Part shown: piece by piece, positions 7,087 through 10,118 of the stretch | Numbering within the stretch: position 1 is the first letter of the stretch | Layout of the letters: the number at the start of each line of letters is the position of its first letter | Origin: an uncultured Lachnospiraceae bacterium | GTDB lineage: Bacteria > Bacillota > Clostridia > Lachnospirales > Lachnospiraceae | Assembly (NCBI GenBank): GCA_946611525.1 | Contig: CAMODS010000035.1 | Location: forward strand, 1 to 10,118 | DNA: 10,118 bases | Direction of reading: 5' to 3' | Made by a program: the position numbers and the translations under genes | Notes under the pieces: generated by a model | Seen by the model: the letters and a program-made list of their open reading frames with translations, nothing else | Told to the model about the DNA's origin: nothing | Database searches by the model: none

Positions 7087-7105
7087 TTTCGGTATATGGT
7101 AAAAT
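7077..7105 (+). promoter_or_regulatory. Probable promoter of the cheC-like / cNMP-like gene pair
   Basis: TGGAAA (7077-7082, four of six matches to the -35 consensus) is followed after 17 bases by TAAAAT (7100-7105), preceded by an extended -10 TGG (7097-7099). Transcription would start near 7112, leaving a leader of about 50 bases before the cheC-like ATG. The -35 overlaps the end of pyrI. No terminator hairpin was found between pyrI and this site, so read-through from pyrBI is possible. Confidence 0.5.
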
Positions 7106-7160
7106 AGTGATATTGTGAGGGATATCGATGCGGAGAAGATAGTATCAAAAGGGGGATCTT

Positions 7161-7754
7161 ATGGAGAATCTTACTAACGAACAAAGAGACATCCTTGGCG
7201 AGATAGCCAACATCAGTATGGGTAATGCGGCTACCACATTAAGCCTCATGCTCAATCAAAAGGTTGACATTACCACACCCAATGTACAGATCATAAACAG
7301 AGCCAGGGCTTTGGACGATTATGAAAAGACCTGTGTTTTTGTTCAGATCCACTATGTAAAGGGCTTGTCCGGCAACAACGTTCTTATTTTAAAGGAGCCG
7401 GATGTCCTTTGTATGACCGATCTTATGATGGGTGGCGCAGGTAACAAGGAGGGAGAGATTTCTGAACTTCATCTGTCTGCCGCATCTGAGGCTATGAACC
7501 AGATGATGGGAACATCTGCCACTTCCATGGCTACTATGCTCGGCGTGCCGGTAGATATTTCCACACCTGATGTAAACCGTATTGATGTTGAGTCCGTAAA
7601 GCTTTTTGAGAGGATGTTTGAGGACCCCGAGGACAAGTTTTTAAAGATTTCTTTCAGACTTGAGATCGGCAGCCTTATAGATTCCACCATGGTTCAGCTG
7701 TATCCATTGCTTTTTGCGCTGGATATGGTTAAAAAGTTCGAGAGAAATAATTGA
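7161..7754 (+). CDS. CheC/FliY-type CheY-P phosphatase, stand-alone
   Basis: CheC, CheX and the N-terminal half of FliY dephosphorylate CheY-P and so reset chemotaxis or related signalling. The signature D/S-x3-E-x2-N-x22-P occurs twice and is exact both times: D10-E14-N17-P40 and S106-E110-N113-P136. Both active sites therefore look functional. The wording around them (GEIANISMGNAATTLS, VDISTPDV) resembles clostridial FliY more than classical CheC, yet at 197 residues the protein lacks the C-terminal SpoA/FliN domain and an N-terminal CheY-binding peptide. An AAGGGGGA site (7149-7156) precedes the ATG closely. No cheD, flagellar or receptor gene is nearby; the next gene, 10 bases on, encodes a cNMP-fold protein. 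It may act on a response regulator outside flagellar chemotaxis, which is inference. Confidence 0.88.
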   Translation: MENLTNEQRDILGEIANISMGNAATTLSLMLNQKVDITTPNVQIINRARALDDYEKTCVFVQIHYVKGLSGNNVLILKEPDVLCMTDLMMGGAGNKEGEISELHLSAASEAMNQMMGTSATSMATMLGVPVDISTPDVNRIDVESVKLFERMFEDPEDKFLKISFRLEIGSLIDSTMVQLYPLLFALDMVKKFERNN

Positions 7755-7764
7755 GTATTGATCA

Positions 7765-9885
7765 ATGGGAGTTACAGAAATTAAGCCGGGGGAGAAAATT
7801 CACACCTCGGGAGACACGGTTGATACTATAGACATTATCATTAAGGGGAGCGTGGATATGACACTTCCTCACTTTGACGGGGCTGTGACCCTGGGAGTGG
7901 GAAGCGTCATTGGTTTGTGTGAGGCGCCGGGGGACACTCACAGATTTACCTACACGTCTCCTTCCGGAGCATCTGTTTTTTCATATCCTTTCAACCATAT
8001 GGAAGATGTGGCCAGGGTTATCTCTGCCAATGCCAAGATCGCACCCACTATTACAAGCGCCCTGGTGGCCGAGGTCAATCATATCAGGGAGTTTTCCGTT
8101 GAGTATGAAAAGAGTGCCATGGACGCCTACAACAAAGTCCGCGAAGAGCAGAAGGAGATGCAGAAACTTTCGGCGGCTTTAGGCAGGGACATGCCTCTAT
8201 ATAAAAATCTTTCCGACCTTCAGCTTCCCACTCAGGGAGATGGTATAGAAAGTTGGAGAGAAAATTTTGCCAAGGCATTTTTCACCTATGATGCCACGTT
8301 AAAAAAGGGCATATATGTGCTGGGAGTGGATATCTGCATAGGTGTTATCTATACGGTTGCCGACTATATGCGCAGGATCATGCGCATCATCGATCAGACC
8401 GGACAGTATCTCAGATATCTGGCCGAGGAGACCATTGATTTTCACTCAGGACTGGAGGCATTAAGGATCGAATCCAGAGAGCAGACCAGGCAGCTTATGG
8501 GTGGAGATGAGACTGTGGTTCCTGAGATGCACGATGTACTTAATGTCATTTTAAACTACAGCTGTGCGGACGAGGTGATCAAGAAAAACATGCGCGAAGC
8601 CATGGAGGCATATGTGGCATGCAAGGATCGTACCGCTACTGATGAGGAGACCAGACGCATTAGAAGAAAGCTGGTGGAGCCCTTCTTTAGGATATACGAG
8701 GAATGCCTCTTTAGGAGCTTTGAGGAGCCGGGCAGACCGCCCATCGAAGTAGGCATGTTTTTGCGCTTTGCCTACATGGATGAGCGTGTGGTCACCAAGG
8801 AGGATTTTGAACAGCTTTATCGTATTTATGTAAATTACATTCCCGACCCCTATGGCCGGATCGTTACCATAGAGGAGTGGCTCAGAAAGATATATGACGG
8901 CAAGGTCATGCCTTCCAAAAATGAGTTTGATCTGGATTACCCGTCCTATCTGAAGGATGCGGTACGACAGGGTGATATGACAGAGGCATACGCGGAGCGG
9001 GCACTTTCCGACTTTGACGAGCGGACCAGGTTCGAGATCAAAAACCTCTTTACAAGCGGTAATCGTATGACCTTCGGGCGCATCTCGGTGTACTCTCCCG
9101 TTTTTGATTCGGCAAATCAGATGATGCCGCTTGATAAGTGTTACGTTTCCGCAGAGCGTGTGGAGGAGCAGCTGGCAAATATAAGGGAGTATGACCACAG
9201 GATATTCTACCGCGAGCAGGTCTGCAAATTTGATGATGAGGCACCACCCGTAACTATACACCAGGAGTATCTGCCGTATGTGATCCTAATGCCCAACATA
9301 GGTACACGTACAGTGTTGTGGCAGGAAATAGAGGGTAAAAAGCGCACCACTCCGGGACGAATGCTCTTACCCATTTTCTGCCTTGAGGATCTGGCACTTT
9401 CCATGGCAAGGCTATGTGGAGAGTTCCGCTGGGAGATGTGCAAGACGGAGCAGGGTGTCCACTGGAACGACTTGTCGGATCCTTCACTTACAGCAGAATA
9501 CAGTGATTATCTCCAGTACTACAGGAAAAACTCTAGCCTTTCTCCCGAGCATCGTGAGAAGGTCAAAAAAGCCCTTCAAAAGGCAGGCAACAACTACCGC
9601 CGTGTATTTGTGGCAGATTATGTACTCTATATCATGTATGAGGCAAAGGGTGTCATGAGGCTTAATAAGGTGGCCAGGGACATCATATACAGGTATTGTC
9701 CTCTGGCACTGGATCACTCTGATGGCATTACTGTAAACGCACAGTATGCCCAGCTTTATGAACGCCAAAAGAATCACAACACCCAGAATGCCAGACCGCT
9801 TTCCAATCTCATTAAAAAGCGTGAGGCATCTGAGCTTTATGTTCCGGAGGAGTTGTATGATGAAGTGAGGTTTCTGGCAAAATGA
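7765..9885 (+). CDS. Uncharacterised 706-aa protein with N-terminal cNMP-binding-like domain
   Basis: I do not recognise this as a named family. Residues about 5-105 follow the CRP-type beta-roll: KPGEKIHTSGD (7-17), IDIIIKGSVDM (22-32), LGVGSVIGLCEAPGDTHR (43-60) and SVFSYPF (70-76). At the phosphate-binding cassette the usual Gly-Glu is G50-L51; R60 may keep the conserved Arg, so cAMP binding is doubtful. A helical, coiled-coil-prone stretch follows (about 103-140), then mainly helical sequence to the end, with no helix-turn-helix, kinase, GGDEF or HD motif that I can see. Conserved-looking blocks are about 495-565 and 610-650. There is no signal peptide, so it is probably cytoplasmic. The ATG is fixed by an in-frame TGA at 7759 but has no good Shine-Dalgarno, which suggests coupling to the preceding phosphatase gene. 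Its stop overlaps aroK (ATGA). Codon use looks like that of its neighbours. Confidence 0.85.
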   Translation: MGVTEIKPGEKIHTSGDTVDTIDIIIKGSVDMTLPHFDGAVTLGVGSVIGLCEAPGDTHRFTYTSPSGASVFSYPFNHMEDVARVISANAKIAPTITSALVAEVNHIREFSVEYEKSAMDAYNKVREEQKEMQKLSAALGRDMPLYKNLSDLQLPTQGDGIESWRENFAKAFFTYDATLKKGIYVLGVDICIGVIYTVADYMRRIMRIIDQTGQYLRYLAEETIDFHSGLEALRIESREQTRQLMGGDETVVPEMHDVLNVILNYSCADEVIKKNMREAMEAYVACKDRTATDEETRRIRRKLVEPFFRIYEECLFRSFEEPGRPPIEVGMFLRFAYMDERVVTKEDFEQLYRIYVNYIPDPYGRIVTIEEWLRKIYDGKVMPSKNEFDLDYPSYLKDAVRQGDMTEAYAERALSDFDERTRFEIKNLFTSGNRMTFGRISVYSPVFDSANQMMPLDKCYVSAERVEEQLANIREYDHRIFYREQVCKFDDEAPPVTIHQEYLPYVILMPNIGTRTVLWQEIEGKKRTTPGRMLLPIFCLEDLALSMARLCGEFRWEMCKTEQGVHWNDLSDPSLTAEYSDYLQYYRKNSSLSPEHREKVKKALQKAGNNYRRVFVADYVLYIMYEAKGVMRLNKVARDIIYRYCPLALDHSDGITVNAQYAQLYERQKNHNTQNARPLSNLIKKREASELYVPEELYDEVRFLAK

Positions 9886-10118
9886 ACCACATTTATCTCA
9901 TTGGTTTTATGGGAACAGGGAAAAGCACTGTTGGCAGGGCCTTAGCAGAGGACATGGGCTGCAGGCTTTTGGACACGGACGAAATGATAATAAGTCGGGA
10001 TGGCAGGGACATCCCGACTATTTTTGCTGTAGATGGGGAGGATTATTTCAGGGGAATTGAAAGCGATGTGATGGCTGATATAGCTGCCATGACAGAACCC
10101 GTAGTGGTATCCTGCGGG
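9882..10118 (+). CDS. aroK: Shikimate kinase, 3' partial
   Basis: This enzyme phosphorylates shikimate with ATP in the route to chorismate. Only the first 79 codons are in the window. The Walker A loop is GFMGTGKST (8-16). LDTDEMI (30-36) holds the shikimate-binding Asp of the DxD region. IFAVDGEDYFRGIES (48-62) matches the family pattern of Gly-Glu-x-x-Phe-Arg-x-x-Glu, with Asp in place of the Glu. The last residues, VVVSCG, lead into the expected Gly-rich substrate loop. The ATG overlaps the stop of the previous gene (ATGA), with GAGG about 11 bases upstream, so it is probably translated by coupling. The frame is intact to the edge. A bifunctional fusion downstream cannot be excluded. Confidence 0.95.
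   Translation, partial: MNHIYLIGFMGTGKSTVGRALAEDMGCRLLDTDEMIISRDGRDIPTIFAVDGEDYFRGIESDVMADIAAMTEPVVVSCG

Noticed and set aside
8551..9261. 236-codon open frame on the minus strand opposite the 706-aa gene
   Set aside because: It lies wholly antisense to a convincing gene, has no Shine-Dalgarno or recognisable domain, and its composition reads like a reverse-frame shadow.

Overview
The window looks like a chromosomal segment from a Clostridia-class Bacillota, most likely a motile Lachnospiraceae-type anaerobe. This is inferred from moderate GC, Gram-positive wall genes (LCP, VanZ), a tetrahydrofolate (THF) riboswitch on an ECF folate transporter gene, a bifunctional Rel, separate PyrB and PyrI subunits, and a clostridial CheC/FliY-type phosphatase. 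No mobile element, CRISPR array, rRNA or tRNA was seen. Both edges cut genes: an LCP gene at the left (5' end missing) and a shikimate kinase at the right (3' end missing).

Bases 1-2180: the LCP (LytR-CpsA-Psr) wall-polymer ligase gene runs rightward and converges on a leftward ECF folate S-component gene (folT). The two coding regions share 92 bases at their 3' ends. Upstream of folT, on the minus strand, are a perfect consensus sigma-A promoter (TTGACA-N17-TATAAT), a THF riboswitch of about 124 nt with an enlarged P4 arm, and a leader that can mask the folT Shine-Dalgarno sequence. The -35 box of this promoter overlaps the start of the divergent vanZ gene.

Bases 2181-5652: a tightly packed rightward operon. 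vanZ overlaps rel by one base (TAATG), and rel overlaps a metallo-beta-lactamase-fold hydrolase gene by four bases (ATGA). Rel makes and degrades (p)ppGpp and has its full domain set (HD, synthetase, TGS, zinc-finger/RIS, ACT).

Bases 5653-7086: pyrB and pyrI, the catalytic and regulatory chains of aspartate transcarbamoylase, behind a probable extended -10 promoter.

Bases 7087-10118: a probable promoter, then a stand-alone CheC/FliY-type phosphatase with two intact active-site signatures, then a 706-residue protein. That protein has a degenerate cyclic-nucleotide-binding fold at its N-terminus and about 570 residues I cannot assign. Its gene overlaps aroK (shikimate kinase) by four bases. 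The phosphatase plus the cNMP-like protein is the least explained part of the window and the best candidate for an undescribed signalling module.
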